Below the pieces are notes generated by a model. The model saw nothing but the letters and a program-made list of their open reading frames with translations. It was not told where the DNA came from and did no database searches. This document shows, one piece after another, positions 27,205 through 35,704 of a stretch of 64,000 bases of DNA. The translations under genes and the position numbers were made by a program. Source of the DNA: Flavobacterium quisquiliarum (GTDB lineage Bacteria > Bacteroidota > Bacteroidia > Flavobacteriales > Flavobacteriaceae); contig NZ_WWEM01000037.1 in assembly GCF_019308285.1 (NCBI RefSeq), positions 124,001 to 188,000 of the forward strand. The letters are read 5' to 3'. Position 1 is the first letter of the stretch. Each line of letters begins with the position of its first letter.

Positions 27205-28233
27205 ATGCGAGTAGGGCTTAATCCTAATAAAGATAAACACACGAAATCAGGTGGCTTTTTCCATCAAGTGATTATTCCTGTCTATATTCCCAATAACGAG
27301 GGATATTTTAAGGACAGTTTCCAGATTCTAAAATATTGTATGGAATCTTTATTTAGTACTATACATCCTAAAACTTTTGTAACTGCAGTTAATAATGGAA
27401 GTTGTATTGAAGTAGTCGATTATTTAAATGAGTTACATCAAAGAGGGAAAATACAAGAGGTCATTCATACTAGTAATATAGGAAAAATCAATGCTGTTAT
27501 AAAAGGAATTTCTGGGCATGATTTTTCTTTTATTACAGTTTCTGATTGTGATGTTTTGTTTTTAGATAATTGGCAGGTTGAGACCTACAAGGTTTTTGAT
27601 GCTTTTCCAAAAACTGGGGCGGTTTGTCCAACTCCTTCTTCACGTTCTTTAAAAAATCATACTTCAAATATTTGGTTTGATTTATTTTTTTCAAAATCCC
27701 TGTTTTTTTCTAAAGTAAAAAATCCAAAGGCATTAAAAGCTTTTGCCGCTAGTATTGAAAATCCAGATTTTTACAATGAAATTCATCTAGAGAAGTATCT
27801 CACGGTTTCTAACAAAAATATTAGGGCAGTTGTCGGGGCTGGGCATTTTATTGCCACGTACAGGAAAGAAGTTTTCGAAAAAAATAATATTAAATATTCG
27901 AATTTTATGCTTGGCGGGAAGAGCGTTAGCAAATTTTTGGATGTTCCCGTAGTCCGAAAAGGAATGTGGAGATTATCAACCGAAGATAATTTTGCATATC
28001 ATTTGGGAAATGTAGGAGAAAAATGGATGAGTGATACTTTGGAACAGATTGGACCAAATAATTTTTTCCCAGAGTCGCCAATTGTATTAAAAAAGAATCG
28101 ATTTTCGAAAATAAGGTATTTTTTTGAAACCAAGTTATTTTTTAGAATTATTACAAGAAAAAAAATATGGTATTATTGTTTGATATTTAAAGGTTTAAGT
28201 AAAAAAGAAGCGACAAGTTATATTCAAAAATAA
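27205..28233 (+). CDS. GT-A-type glycosyltransferase, family 2-like
   Basis: A 342-residue protein. QVIIPVYIPNNEGYFKDSFQ sits about 20 residues after the start, followed by FVTAVNNGSCIEVVDYL and TVSDCDVLFLDNWQVE, which supplies a DXD site near residue 113. The later segment VRKGMWRLSTEDNFAYHLGN suggests the acceptor side. It lacks the exact GT2 opening motif but keeps the fold order, so I call it GT2-like. It starts after a 112-base gap that may contain a promoter, and it overlaps the next GT4 gene by one base. Confidence 0.72.
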   Translation: MRVGLNPNKDKHTKSGGFFHQVIIPVYIPNNEGYFKDSFQILKYCMESLFSTIHPKTFVTAVNNGSCIEVVDYLNELHQRGKIQEVIHTSNIGKINAVIKGISGHDFSFITVSDCDVLFLDNWQVETYKVFDAFPKTGAVCPTPSSRSLKNHTSNIWFDLFFSKSLFFSKVKNPKALKAFAASIENPDFYNEIHLEKYLTVSNKNIRAVVGAGHFIATYRKEVFEKNNIKYSNFMLGGKSVSKFLDVPVVRKGMWRLSTEDNFAYHLGNVGEKWMSDTLEQIGPNNFFPESPIVLKKNRFSKIRYFFETKLFFRIITRKKIWYYCLIFKGLSKKEATSYIQK

Positions 28234-29345
28234 TGGGCAGTTCTACAAAAGTAATTCTTCTTTCACAAGTCCCTCTTCCTTATTCTAAAATTGGAAGTTG
28301 GACTACGCTGTATAGAAACTATTTAGAAAAAGAGCATAAAATCGATTATATAGTTTGTCCTAAACCTAAAAATGTCTTTAAAGGTATTAAGTATAGTTTT
28401 GTCAATTTTTCTTTTTTAAATAAATTAAGAAGAAAGTTTCTAAAACAAAAAAACATTGATTTTTTAATGGCTCTTGATAAAGTAATCTCTCCAAATGAAA
28501 GATATATTATTCAAGTAATTGATAACTACGGGATGGTTAGACCTCTTGTGAATTATCTCTCATCAAAGGGAATTATTGATAAATGTTACATTCAATTCTT
28601 TTATCATGGATATTTACCTTATAGTCAAAAAGATTCAGAAAGAGATCTTTATGGAATTATTGATGAACTCATTTTATTGACTAATGATAGTTATAAAGTT
28701 CATAAAAAACAGCTTAATGTTTTGCAGAGCTATGTTTCGGTTCTTCCGAATGGTATCAATACAAATAAATTTCATAAAATATCTAATTCAGAAAAATTAA
28801 TACTCAAACAACAGTTAGGGTTTGAAGGGAAAAAAGTCTTTGTATGGTGTTCTCAAGATCGTCCAAAAAAAGGATTGCATTTAATATTGGATGTGTGGCA
28901 GCAAGTCTATAGTCAGAATAAAAATTGCATTTTGGTTGTTATTGGTATTGATCCTCGCGAGGAAATGGATGATGTTTTATTTTTAGGGAAAATACCGAAT
29001 GATGATCTTCCTCAATATTATCAATCGGCTGATTGTTATCTTTTCCCAACATTATGGCAAGAAGGCTTTGGACTTAGCTTAGTGGAGGCTTTACATTGTG
29101 GAGCATATTGTATAGCATCTGCAATGGGTGGAGTTCCGGAAGTATTGCAATATGGACAATTAGGTAAATTAATAGAAAAACCTAATTTTGTTTCTGAATG
29201 GAAAGATGCGATTAATGATTTTTTGAACGGAAAATTCGAAATACCAGAACTGCATCCTCAATTGTATTCAATGGAAAGTTGGAATGACGAAATGAATAAA
29301 ATTATTATGACTGCTAAAAATAGACTTCAGAAAAAACAATTATAA
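28233..29345 (+). CDS. Family 4 glycosyltransferase
   Basis: A 370-residue GT-B enzyme. The N-terminal half contains KVILLSQVPLPYSKIGSWTT, and YIQFFYHGYLPYS is the acceptor-side loop. The donor half starts KKVFVWCSQDRPKKGLHLIL near residue 203. LFPTLWQEGFGLSLVEALHCGA provides the EX7E motif. It is complete and undamaged, and overlaps the upstream GT by one base. Confidence 0.87.
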   Translation: MGSSTKVILLSQVPLPYSKIGSWTTLYRNYLEKEHKIDYIVCPKPKNVFKGIKYSFVNFSFLNKLRRKFLKQKNIDFLMALDKVISPNERYIIQVIDNYGMVRPLVNYLSSKGIIDKCYIQFFYHGYLPYSQKDSERDLYGIIDELILLTNDSYKVHKKQLNVLQSYVSVLPNGINTNKFHKISNSEKLILKQQLGFEGKKVFVWCSQDRPKKGLHLILDVWQQVYSQNKNCILVVIGIDPREEMDDVLFLGKIPNDDLPQYYQSADCYLFPTLWQEGFGLSLVEALHCGAYCIASAMGGVPEVLQYGQLGKLIEKPNFVSEWKDAINDFLNGKFEIPELHPQLYSMESWNDEMNKIIMTAKNRLQKKQL

Positions 29346-29348
29346 TTT

Positions 29349-30425
29349 ATGAGAATAGAGCAATTAACCTTTACCCGATTTTTAGCAGCAATTACAATTG
29401 TTATATTTCATTATGGAAAGAAAAGCTTTTTATTTAATAATAAATATGTGGAATATATTTTTTTTAATGCGAGTGTGTTTGTAAGCTATTTTTTTATTCT
29501 GTCAGGTTTTGTTATGATAGCGGCTTATTCACATCGCTCAGAAATTTCTAGTAAAGAATACTACTTAAATAGATTTGCAAGAATTTATCCACTGTATTTT
29601 TTAGCAATCTTAATAGTTTTTATATTGCAGATACGTTTGAGAGAAATAGACCTTTTAGGTCTAGTATTAAATATTTTAATGATTCAATCTTGGGTTCCTA
29701 GCAAAATGTTGTCGATTAATCCTCCTGGCTGGTCACTATCGGTAGAACTTATTTTTTATTTGCTGTTCCCTTTTCTTTTTAACAAGTTATTTAAAAGAAT
29801 AAGTTTTAAAAGTCTCGCAGTGTATATTATTTCATTTTGGATCTTGAGCCAGATAGTATACCATTTATTTTTTGATTATAAAATTGATAACAAATATCTT
29901 CTCCTAAATGGAAATCCTATAATGCATTTAAATGAATTTCTAATAGGAAATCTGGCGGGATTGTTTTTCGTTAAATATCTTAAGGATAAAAAAGCGAATT
30001 ATGATTTTTTTATTTTAGTACTTTTTGGACTAGTGGCTTTGTCATTGAAATTTCCAATAGGATTGCACTTTCATAATGGTTTACTAGCAGTGTTTTTTGT
30101 TCCTCTAATCATTTTAATTTCTATTAATAATGGTTTAATTACTAAAATGTTTAAGAAAAAGGCATTTGTTTTTTTAGGTGAAATAAGTTATGGTATTTAT
30201 ATCTTACAACATCCCATTTATTCTCTTATAAGTGCTTATAGTGTTAATAAATATTTTAATATTTCCGATCCGACAATCGTTTTCCTTTTAAGATTGATTC
30301 TGTTGATTGTGGTTTCTGCTTTTCTATACGTTTTCGTAGAAAAACCGCTTAGAAACAGAATGAAATCCAAAAGGAATTTTTTAGAATTTACAAATGAAAA
30401 TGAGAAAAGTATAAAATGTATTTAA
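29349..30425 (+). CDS. Acyltransferase family 3 (membrane O-acetyltransferase, OafA/WecH-like)
   Basis: A 358-residue membrane protein with ten or so spans. It opens IEQLTFTRFLAAITIVIFHY, where the family's conserved RxxA and active-site histidine (H21) are seen. SGFVMIAAYSHRSEISSKEY and the following YYLNRFARIYPLY segment match the R/K-rich loop of the group. SINPPGWSLSVELIFYLLFP and LGEISYGIYILQHPIY are further hallmarks. It should acylate, most often acetylate, a lipid-linked sugar at the membrane. It is the third type of acyltransferase in the locus, beside the hexapeptide and MBOAT types, and overlaps the neuB-like gene by ten bases. Confidence 0.88.
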   Translation: MRIEQLTFTRFLAAITIVIFHYGKKSFLFNNKYVEYIFFNASVFVSYFFILSGFVMIAAYSHRSEISSKEYYLNRFARIYPLYFLAILIVFILQIRLREIDLLGLVLNILMIQSWVPSKMLSINPPGWSLSVELIFYLLFPFLFNKLFKRISFKSLAVYIISFWILSQIVYHLFFDYKIDNKYLLLNGNPIMHLNEFLIGNLAGLFFVKYLKDKKANYDFFILVLFGLVALSLKFPIGLHFHNGLLAVFFVPLIILISINNGLITKMFKKKAFVFLGEISYGIYILQHPIYSLISAYSVNKYFNISDPTIVFLLRLILLIVVSAFLYVFVEKPLRNRMKSKRNFLEFTNENEKSIKCI

Positions 30426-31432
30426 AAGAACCTATCCTATATATAATTGCAGAAATTGGTCAAGCTCATGATGGCAGTTTAGGAATATTATATTCTTATA
30501 TCGATGCTGTAGCACAAACTGGTGCCGATGCCGTAAAATTTCAGATGCATATTGCGGAAGCCGAAAGCAGCGAGTTTGAACCTTTTAGAGTTCAGTTTTC
30601 TTTAGAAGATAAGACTCGTTTTGATTATTGGAAAAGAATGGGGTTTTCATTAGAGCAATGGAAAGAAATAAAAAAATACTGTGATAAAGTTGGTCTGGAT
30701 TTTATATGTTCTCCATTTAGCAATATGGCAGTTGATTGGTTGGAAGAAGTAGGAGTTAGCTGTTATAAAATTGGATCAGGAGAAGTAAATAATTTTTTGA
30801 TTTTAGAAAAAATAGCTAAGACAGGAAAACCGGTAATTATATCTTCAGGAATGAGTTCATATACAGAACTGGATGCCACAGTAGCTTTTTTAAAAGAAAA
30901 AAATGTGGCTTTTTCAATTTTACAATGTATGACAGCCTATCCGACAGAACCAGAACAGTATGGTTTAAATGTCATTTCAGAATTAAAAAAACGTTATGAA
31001 GTTCCGGTAGGTTTTTCAGATCATTCTGCTAAAAAAGAAACCTGTATTGCAGCAACGGCATTAGGAGCTTCTATTTTAGAATTTCATGTAGTTTTTGATA
31101 GAGGGCTTTTTGGTCCAGATTCAAAAGCTTCATTGACGATTAACGAAACGAAAGAATTAGTACAAGCTATTAAAAATATTGCTAAATCACTGGCACATCC
31201 TGTAGATAAAAACAATGTTGATTCTGTAGCAGGTTTAAAACAAATTTTTGAAAAATCCCTAGCGATTAATAAAGATTTGCCAAAAAATCACATTTTAAAA
31301 TTTGAGGATTTGGAAGCAAAGAAACCCAAAGGATATGGTATTTTGGCAAGTAATTATAAAGATGTTATTGGAAAAGTTCTTAACTCTGATATGAAACAAT
31401 GGGATTTTTTAAATGAAGAAGATTTAAAATGA
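30416..31432 (+). CDS. neuB: NeuB-family nonulosonic acid synthase (sialic/legionaminic)
   Basis: A 338-residue protein with the TIM-barrel domain and a short C-terminal antifreeze-like SAF domain (from about 275). Motifs: IIAEIGQAHDGSLG, TGADAVKFQMH, GLDFICSPFSNMAVDWLEEV, YKIGSGEVNNFLILEKIA, VIISSGMSSYTEL, LQCMTAYPTEPEQYGL and VGFSDHSAKKETCIAATALG. It condenses phosphoenolpyruvate with a six-carbon amino sugar, giving a nine-carbon acid. The substrate may be ManNAc (Neu5Ac) or a 2,4-diacetamido-6-deoxymannose (legionaminate). The dehydratase, aminotransferase and acetyltransferase in the same locus favour the latter, as inference. It overlaps the neuC-like gene by four bases. Confidence 0.9.
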   Translation: MYLKEPILYIIAEIGQAHDGSLGILYSYIDAVAQTGADAVKFQMHIAEAESSEFEPFRVQFSLEDKTRFDYWKRMGFSLEQWKEIKKYCDKVGLDFICSPFSNMAVDWLEEVGVSCYKIGSGEVNNFLILEKIAKTGKPVIISSGMSSYTELDATVAFLKEKNVAFSILQCMTAYPTEPEQYGLNVISELKKRYEVPVGFSDHSAKKETCIAATALGASILEFHVVFDRGLFGPDSKASLTINETKELVQAIKNIAKSLAHPVDKNNVDSVAGLKQIFEKSLAINKDLPKNHILKFEDLEAKKPKGYGILASNYKDVIGKVLNSDMKQWDFLNEEDLK

Positions 31433-32589
31433 GTCAAAAAAGAGTAATAGCTGTCGTAGTTACAGCACGTCCATCATATAGCCGCGTTAAAACAGTCTTG
31501 GAGGCTATTAATCAGCATCCTGATTTAGAATTAAAATTAATAGTTGCGGCATCAGCACTATTAGACAGATATGGCTCTGCAGTTAATTATATTGAAAAAG
31601 ATGGTTTTAAAATAGCAGCAAAGGTTTTTAATGTTCTTGAAGGAGAAAATTTGGCAGCTGCGGCTAAAACAACAGGGATTGGAATTTTAGAATTATCTAG
31701 TGTCTTTGATAATTTGAAACCTGATATTGTGGTTACTGTGGCAGATAGATTCGAAACTATGGCAACTGCAATTGCAGCTTCTTATATGAATATTCCTTTG
31801 GCGCACATTCAAGGAGGTGAAGTAACGGGCAACATAGATGAAAAAGTACGCCATGCCATCACTAAACTGGCAGATTACCATTTTGTAGCTTCTGAAAGTG
31901 CAAAAGAAAGAGTTATAAAGTTGGGCGAAGATTCGAAAATGGTTTTCAATACAGGGTGTCCTTCAATAGATTTGGCTTCAGATATATTAAATAGTAAACA
32001 ACTTTCATTTGATCCTTATGAAAAATACGGAGGAGTAGGAGCGAGACCTGATTTAGCAAAAGGATATTTGGTTGTAATGCAGCATCCTGTAACCAATGAG
32101 TATAAAGATTCTAGAAAACATATAGAAGTAACCCTTGAAGCAATCTATAAATTGAACAAAACTACTCTCTGGTTTTGGCCAAATGTAGATGCTGGAGCAG
32201 ATGGAACTTCTACAGGAATTAGAGCTTTTAGAGAACAGCACCAGTTGCCAAATGTGCATTTCTTTAAGAATATGGAAGGGAAAGATTTTCTAGAGTTATT
32301 AATGCATAGTGATTGTTTAATCGGGAATTCTAGTGTAGGAATACGTGAATGTGCATTTTTAGGAATACCAGTTGTGAATATTGGTTCCCGACAAAATAGA
32401 AGAGACCGCGGAGGGAATAGTGTTGACGTTAATTATTCGCAACAAGAAATTGAAGAAGCTATAATTACGGCTGTTCAAAAAGGATCAACATCACCATCTT
32501 TTATTTATGGAAATGGAAGTGCAGGAAAAAAAATTGCTGATTTATTAGCTGATGTACCTTTACAATTTCATAAAACTATTGTATACTGA
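31429..32589 (+). CDS. neuC: Hydrolysing UDP-sugar 2-epimerase (NeuC/LegG-like)
   Basis: A 386-residue GT-B-like epimerase. VIAVVVTARPSYSRVKTVLE is at the start. Also present are IVVTVADRFETMATAIAASY, AHIQGGEVTGNIDEKVRHAI, VMQHPVTNEYKDSRK, and LIGNSSVGIRECAFLGIPVV with the RQNRRDRGGN tail motif. It removes UDP while inverting C2, supplying the mannose-configured amino sugar to NeuB. NeuC acts on UDP-GlcNAc and LegG on UDP-diacetyl-bacillosamine, and sequence reading alone does not separate them. Start is ATG 31429, overlapping the neuB stop. Confidence 0.9.
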   Translation: MSQKRVIAVVVTARPSYSRVKTVLEAINQHPDLELKLIVAASALLDRYGSAVNYIEKDGFKIAAKVFNVLEGENLAAAAKTTGIGILELSSVFDNLKPDIVVTVADRFETMATAIAASYMNIPLAHIQGGEVTGNIDEKVRHAITKLADYHFVASESAKERVIKLGEDSKMVFNTGCPSIDLASDILNSKQLSFDPYEKYGGVGARPDLAKGYLVVMQHPVTNEYKDSRKHIEVTLEAIYKLNKTTLWFWPNVDAGADGTSTGIRAFREQHQLPNVHFFKNMEGKDFLELLMHSDCLIGNSSVGIRECAFLGIPVVNIGSRQNRRDRGGNSVDVNYSQQEIEEAIITAVQKGSTSPSFIYGNGSAGKKIADLLADVPLQFHKTIVY

Positions 32590-32590
32590 T

Positions 32591-33289
32591 ATGAAAATTT
32601 TAGCAATTATTCCAGCCCGAGGAGGATCTAAAGGTGTACCTGGTAAGAACATCAAATTATTGGGTGGTAAACCCCTGTTAGCTTATACTTCTGAGATTAC
32701 TTTAAAATCAAAATATTTAACAAATGTTATTGTTTCAACTGATGACGAACGAATTGTTGAAGTTGCAGAAAAATTAGGAATCGAAGTGCCGTTTATAAGA
32801 CCAGCACTATTGGCGGCAGACGATACTCCAACCGTTGAGGTTATCATACATGCATTGAAATGGTATAAAGAGCGGTCCATTTTTTTTGATGCTGTTTGTA
32901 TTTTACAAGCTACTTGCCCTTTTAGAACCGTTGATTTTTTAGATCAAGCGATTGAAAAATTTATTGAAAAAAATACAGATTCTCTAGTTTCAGTTCTAAA
33001 GGTTCCACATGTTTATAATCCACATTGGACATTTAAAATTGATGAAGAAGGGAATCTTAAGAATGCAGCTGGAGATAATGAAATTATTACCAGAAGACAA
33101 GAATTGCCTATAGCTTACCATAGAGATGGAAGCATTTATATAACAAAGTCAGAAGTTCTTTTGCAACAACACTCTTTGTATGGAAAAAGTACAGCTTTTA
33201 TCGAATCAGATCCAGAATTTTATGTAAATATTGATACAATAGATGATTGGAAAAAGGCAGAAGAAATTACCAGCCATAAATTGAAATAG
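32591..33289 (+). CDS. neuA: CMP-nonulosonic acid (acylneuraminate) cytidylyltransferase
   Basis: A 232-residue enzyme read from ATG 32591, one base after the neuC stop. An in-frame ATG at 32552 would add 13 residues inside neuC and is unlikely. The nucleotide-binding loop IIPARGGSKGVPGKNIKLLG is at the N-terminus. VSTDDERIVEVAEKLGIEVP, CILQATCPFRTVDFLDQAIE and FYVNIDTIDDW (the metal-binding ID-D near the end) complete the family pattern. It activates the nonulosonic acid with CTP. It is the last of three tightly packed genes, and a CMP-dependent transferase is needed to use the product. Confidence 0.93.
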   Translation: MKILAIIPARGGSKGVPGKNIKLLGGKPLLAYTSEITLKSKYLTNVIVSTDDERIVEVAEKLGIEVPFIRPALLAADDTPTVEVIIHALKWYKERSIFFDAVCILQATCPFRTVDFLDQAIEKFIEKNTDSLVSVLKVPHVYNPHWTFKIDEEGNLKNAAGDNEIITRRQELPIAYHRDGSIYITKSEVLLQQHSLYGKSTAFIESDPEFYVNIDTIDDWKKAEEITSHKLK

Positions 33290-33389
33290 TTATTTTACAA
33301 AGTTTAATTCATTTATAAAACAAGGAAATTTAAGTTTAAAGAATTATCCTTTTCTTTGCGCTTTCTAAAACAATATTTTTTAGTCCCTT

Positions 33390-34823
33390 ATGTTTTTTAA
33401 CTCTATAGCTTTTGCTATTTTTCTGCCAATAGTATTCTTTTTGTATTGGTTTGTTTTTAATAAAAACAAAAGCACACAAAATGCTTTGTTAATTATTGCC
33501 AGTTATTATTTCTATTCTTGCTGGGATTGGAGATTTCTCTTTTTGTTAGTTTTTTCAACCTTTCTAGATTATTACACAGGAATTCAGATAGAAAAAGGCA
33601 AATCAGAAAAAAGCAGGAAATTTTGGTTTTGGCTGAGTATTTTGGTAAATCTTGGTTTTTTAGGATTATTTAAATACTATAATTTCTTTGCCTCTTCGTT
33701 TGCCGAATTATTGACTTCAGCAGGATTTAAAGCAAGTCCAATTTTACTGAATGTTATTCTTCCAGTCGGAATTTCATTTTATACTTTTCACGGTCTATCC
33801 TATGTAATTGATATTTATTATAAACGTATAAAAGCCGAATACAATTTTGTAGATTATTCCCTATTTGTTAGTTATTTCCCCCTTTTAGTTGCTGGGCCAA
33901 TAGAAAGAGCAACACATTTATTACCGCAAGTAAAAGTTAAAAGAGAATTTAATTTTCAAACTGCAAAAGAAGGAGTTTATCAAATAGTTTGGGGATTAGT
34001 AAAAAAAGTTGTTATAGCAGATACCTGCGCACCTTATGCTAATGCCATTTTTGATAACTATACTTCAATGAATTCTTTCTCGCTTATATTGGGAGCAATT
34101 TACTTTGCTTTTCAGATTTATGGAGATTTTTCTGGATATTCAGATATTGCTTTAGGAGTTTCAAAATTGTTTGGATTAGATCTATTGCGAAACTTTAATT
34201 ATCCCTATTTTTCAAGAGACATAGCCGAGTTTTGGCGCCGCTGGCATATTTCACTTTCATCATGGTTTCGAGACTATTTGTATATACCATTGGGAGGAAG
34301 CAAAGGCGGATTATGGATGAAAATTAGAAATACCTTTATCATTTTTGTAGTCAGTGGTTTTTGGCATGGAGCCAATTGGACTTATATTGCCTGGGGATTT
34401 ATAAATGCTGTCTACTTTTTGCCATTACTTTTATCAAACAGCAATCGAAATAATATGGATGCAATTCAGTTGAAATTTAATTTTGATTCGATTAAGGTGT
34501 TTAGCAGTATATTATATACATTTCTTTTAACCTGCATAGCATGGGTTTTCTTTAGAGCTAGAACAATAACCGATGCAATTTTGTATTTAAAACGTATTGT
34601 AACCAATAAAGACTTTAGTTTTCAGTACCTCGACAATGAACGTTACAGTTATGAATTATTGTTAATGATTGGAGTATTTGTTTTGATAGAATGGAATAAT
34701 CGTACTAAAGTAGAACCGCTTTCAGGAAAAATGAGCATGTTGAAAACCGCTTTAGCAATTTTAGCAATAATGGCGTTTGGGACTTTTTCGGATTATAAAG
34801 AATTTATATACTTTCAATTCTAA
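33390..34823 (+). CDS. MBOAT-family O-acyltransferase (AlgI/DltB-like)
   Basis: A 477-residue membrane protein with about 11 spans. LLVAGPIERATHLLPQ, IYGDFSGYSDIALGVSKLFG, FWRRWHISLSSWFRDYLYIP and VSGFWHGANWTYIAWG contain the conserved MBOAT residues, including the essential histidine (H327). These proteins pass an acyl group from cytoplasmic acetyl-CoA to an extracytoplasmic partner. The next gene, coupled by a one-base overlap, encodes an SGNH-like protein, the usual partner. A 100-base gap precedes it, the first clear break after neuA. O-acetylation of the nonulosonic acid or another sugar is a sensible guess, not shown. Confidence 0.9.
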   Translation: MFFNSIAFAIFLPIVFFLYWFVFNKNKSTQNALLIIASYYFYSCWDWRFLFLLVFSTFLDYYTGIQIEKGKSEKSRKFWFWLSILVNLGFLGLFKYYNFFASSFAELLTSAGFKASPILLNVILPVGISFYTFHGLSYVIDIYYKRIKAEYNFVDYSLFVSYFPLLVAGPIERATHLLPQVKVKREFNFQTAKEGVYQIVWGLVKKVVIADTCAPYANAIFDNYTSMNSFSLILGAIYFAFQIYGDFSGYSDIALGVSKLFGLDLLRNFNYPYFSRDIAEFWRRWHISLSSWFRDYLYIPLGGSKGGLWMKIRNTFIIFVVSGFWHGANWTYIAWGFINAVYFLPLLLSNSNRNNMDAIQLKFNFDSIKVFSSILYTFLLTCIAWVFFRARTITDAILYLKRIVTNKDFSFQYLDNERYSYELLLMIGVFVLIEWNNRTKVEPLSGKMSMLKTALAILAIMAFGTFSDYKEFIYFQF

Positions 34824-35704
34824 TGAAGAGGTTTTTGATTTACATCGTAAAGATTTTTTTAATAACAGTATTAATAGCATTTATATTAGATGGATTATAT
34901 ACTTATATTTTTTTGCAATCTCATAATAGAGGGAAAATAGAACAAGTTTTTAATTCCAATGCACAAAAGTATGATGTTGTTATTCTAGGTTCTTCAAGAG
35001 CCAACAATCATTTTGTTCCTCAAATATTTGAAAAGAGAGGATTAAAAACATTTAATTATGGAATGAGTGGAGGTCATTTATTTGAAGCTTCTTTGATGCT
35101 AAAATTAATGATTGAAAGAAAATATGAAATTAAGAATGTTATTCTAGAAGCCGATTTAAATTTGTCAAATGATCATCAATCAGAAGGTGTTTCTGCGAAG
35201 TTTCTTCCTTATATTCATAATTCAGAAATTATAAAGAATCATTTTTTTAACGAAAAGGATTTTAATGAATTGTATTATATTCCGTTTTACAGGTACATAA
35301 AATATGACAATAAAATTGGATTTAGAGAAGTTTGTAAAATAATAAGAGATGACAAAACAAATAGTTTAGACAATTCAGGTTATTATCCTTTACAGAAGCA
35401 TAAAAATGGCAATATGAAAAACAATATTGTCAATCTTAATCCTTTAAAACACAATAAATATTACGAAGAAATAGAAAAACTTTGTAAAATACATAACATC
35501 AATTTTATTGCGATAATGACACCAATGTGTGAAAATGTGAAAGGGATGAATTATTTCGAAAAAGTACAAAAACTATATCCTGAAATTTATAATTATGAGA
35601 ATGTAGTAAAGGAAGATAAATACTTTTCTTCTTGCGGACATATGAATGATGCTGGAGCGAAAATTTTTACCGCAAAAATTGTAACAGATTTTTTTAAGAA
35701 ATAA
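34823..35704 (+). CDS. SGNH/GDSL-like extracytoplasmic acyltransferase partner of the MBOAT protein
   Basis: A 293-residue protein with one N-terminal membrane anchor (about residues 5-30) and a periplasmic domain. DVVILGSSRANNHFVPQIFE holds the block I serine (S57 or S58). FNYGMSGGHLFEASLM provides the glycine block. CGHMNDAGAKIFTAK near residue 271-285 provides the histidine block. The order matches AlgJ/AlgX- and DltD-style SGNH proteins that finish acyl transfer started by an MBOAT protein. Its start overlaps the MBOAT stop. The acceptor is presumably a glycan of this locus. Confidence 0.78.
   Translation: MKRFLIYIVKIFLITVLIAFILDGLYTYIFLQSHNRGKIEQVFNSNAQKYDVVILGSSRANNHFVPQIFEKRGLKTFNYGMSGGHLFEASLMLKLMIERKYEIKNVILEADLNLSNDHQSEGVSAKFLPYIHNSEIIKNHFFNEKDFNELYYIPFYRYIKYDNKIGFREVCKIIRDDKTNSLDNSGYYPLQKHKNGNMKNNIVNLNPLKHNKYYEEIEKLCKIHNINFIAIMTPMCENVKGMNYFEKVQKLYPEIYNYENVVKEDKYFSSCGHMNDAGAKIFTAKIVTDFFKK

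Noticed and set aside
32552..32590. Longer neuA start (MYLYNFIKLL...)
   Set aside because: The extra 13 residues lie inside neuC, and the family begins at MKILAIIPARGG. The similar MYLYNF at 53350 before the small gene is also read-through of non-coding sequence.
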